Shown: one piece after another, positions 63,561 through 64,000 of the stretch | Layout of the letters: the number at the start of each line of letters is the position of its first letter | How positions within the stretch are numbered: position 1 is the stretch's first letter | NCBI RefSeq assembly: GCF_907165205.1 | Contig: NC_058197.1 | Span: forward strand, 1,304,501 to 1,368,500 | Source of the DNA: Coccinella septempunctata | Lineage: Eukaryota; Arthropoda; Insecta; Coleoptera; Coccinellidae | Direction: 5' to 3' | Length of the DNA: 64,000 nucleotides | Notes under the pieces: model-generated | Seen by the model: the letters and a program-made list of their open reading frames with translations, nothing else | What the model was told of the DNA's origin: nothing | Database searches by the model: none | Made by a program: the position numbers and the translations under genes

Positions 63561-64000
63561 ATACAGTGAATCAGTGAAAATCGTCTAAAAAGAGAAATTG
63601 TGTTGCCCTTGAAACCTGAGAACCTTGTAAGAGTAAATGAAATTGCTGAACATGTTGATATAAATGCTGTTTGGAATATTTTGAAGAGCTACAGTTACCA
63701 TTGCTCACAAGTAAAAACGAATCCTGAATTTTTTCCGGAGACAACGTAAGACTGATGAAACTTCCTGAAACGACGATGTAAGGCTAGGAACAAAATATGT
63801 AGTTTTTTCTGAAAAATGCCTTACTAATGAATCATCGTTTTCCCTCGATAGATAACGCAATCCATCAGCAGTCTCATATTGGTCTCGGAAAAACAATTCT
63901 AAGTATCCCTGTGTTCACTCGATATACACAATAGATCAATATATCGACAGGGATTTATAGAAATCGATGAGCGCTGACAAATATCTGAGGCTCTTGCAAA

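Overview
The window looks like AT-rich insect repeat DNA (beetle- or bug-like; the species cannot be read from it). Most recognisable coding sequence belongs to transposable elements, several nested in one another. No RNA gene, CRISPR array or bacterial operon was seen. Introns with GT-AG borders, LTRs, target-site duplications (TSDs) and tRNA-derived repeat signals mark it as a eukaryotic chromosome.

Left part (1-24.4 kb). An ISL2EU-type DNA transposon carries a THAP/DDE transposase (broken) and a divergent, apparently intact SWIM/YqaJ nuclease gene with three exons. Next comes a repeat unit split by a precisely bounded 1,847-bp solo LTR (4286-6132, TSD ATAC); its unsplit paralogue lies at 22,217-24,330. 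The unit carries degenerate copies of an unrecognised acidic-tailed protein (three copies in the window). Between the paralogues lie a foldback element, an EnSpm/CACTA remnant (transposase C-terminus plus a multi-exon DUF4806 gene), a Penelope-like element with a GIY-YIG domain and a hammerhead-like motif, and a dead BEL/Pao retrotransposon whose integrase core is deleted.

Middle (24.4-37.2 kb). Remnants of a hAT transposase, an uncharacterised repeat-associated ORF and a Tigger/pogo transposase are followed by a GC-rich island with a broken protein kinase, two REXO1-like exonuclease copies, a 1-kb foldback element and long unannotated AT-rich stretches.

Right-centre (37.2-59.8 kb) is the highlight. 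A Ty3/gypsy retrotransposon with two 168-bp LTRs that read as identical is interrupted in gag by an 18,174-bp Polinton/Maverick (37,687-55,860). The Polinton has 900-bp terminal inverted repeats, AG...CT ends and a perfect 6-bp TSD (CTCAAA). It encodes protein-primed DNA polymerase B (one frameshift), chromodomain integrase, packaging ATPase, adenovirus-like cysteine protease, a spliced PLA2-domain protein, penton-like and double-jelly-roll capsid proteins and several small proteins. It therefore has replication, integration and virion-assembly modules. A non-LTR retrotransposon sits inside the Polinton. A patchwork duplication lies at its divergent promoter region, and a 12-A run separates the PLA2 and protease frames.

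Right end (59.8-64 kb). One plausible host-gene exon, a short non-autonomous Helitron with three internal tandem units, a tRNA-like foldback element and inverted repeats.
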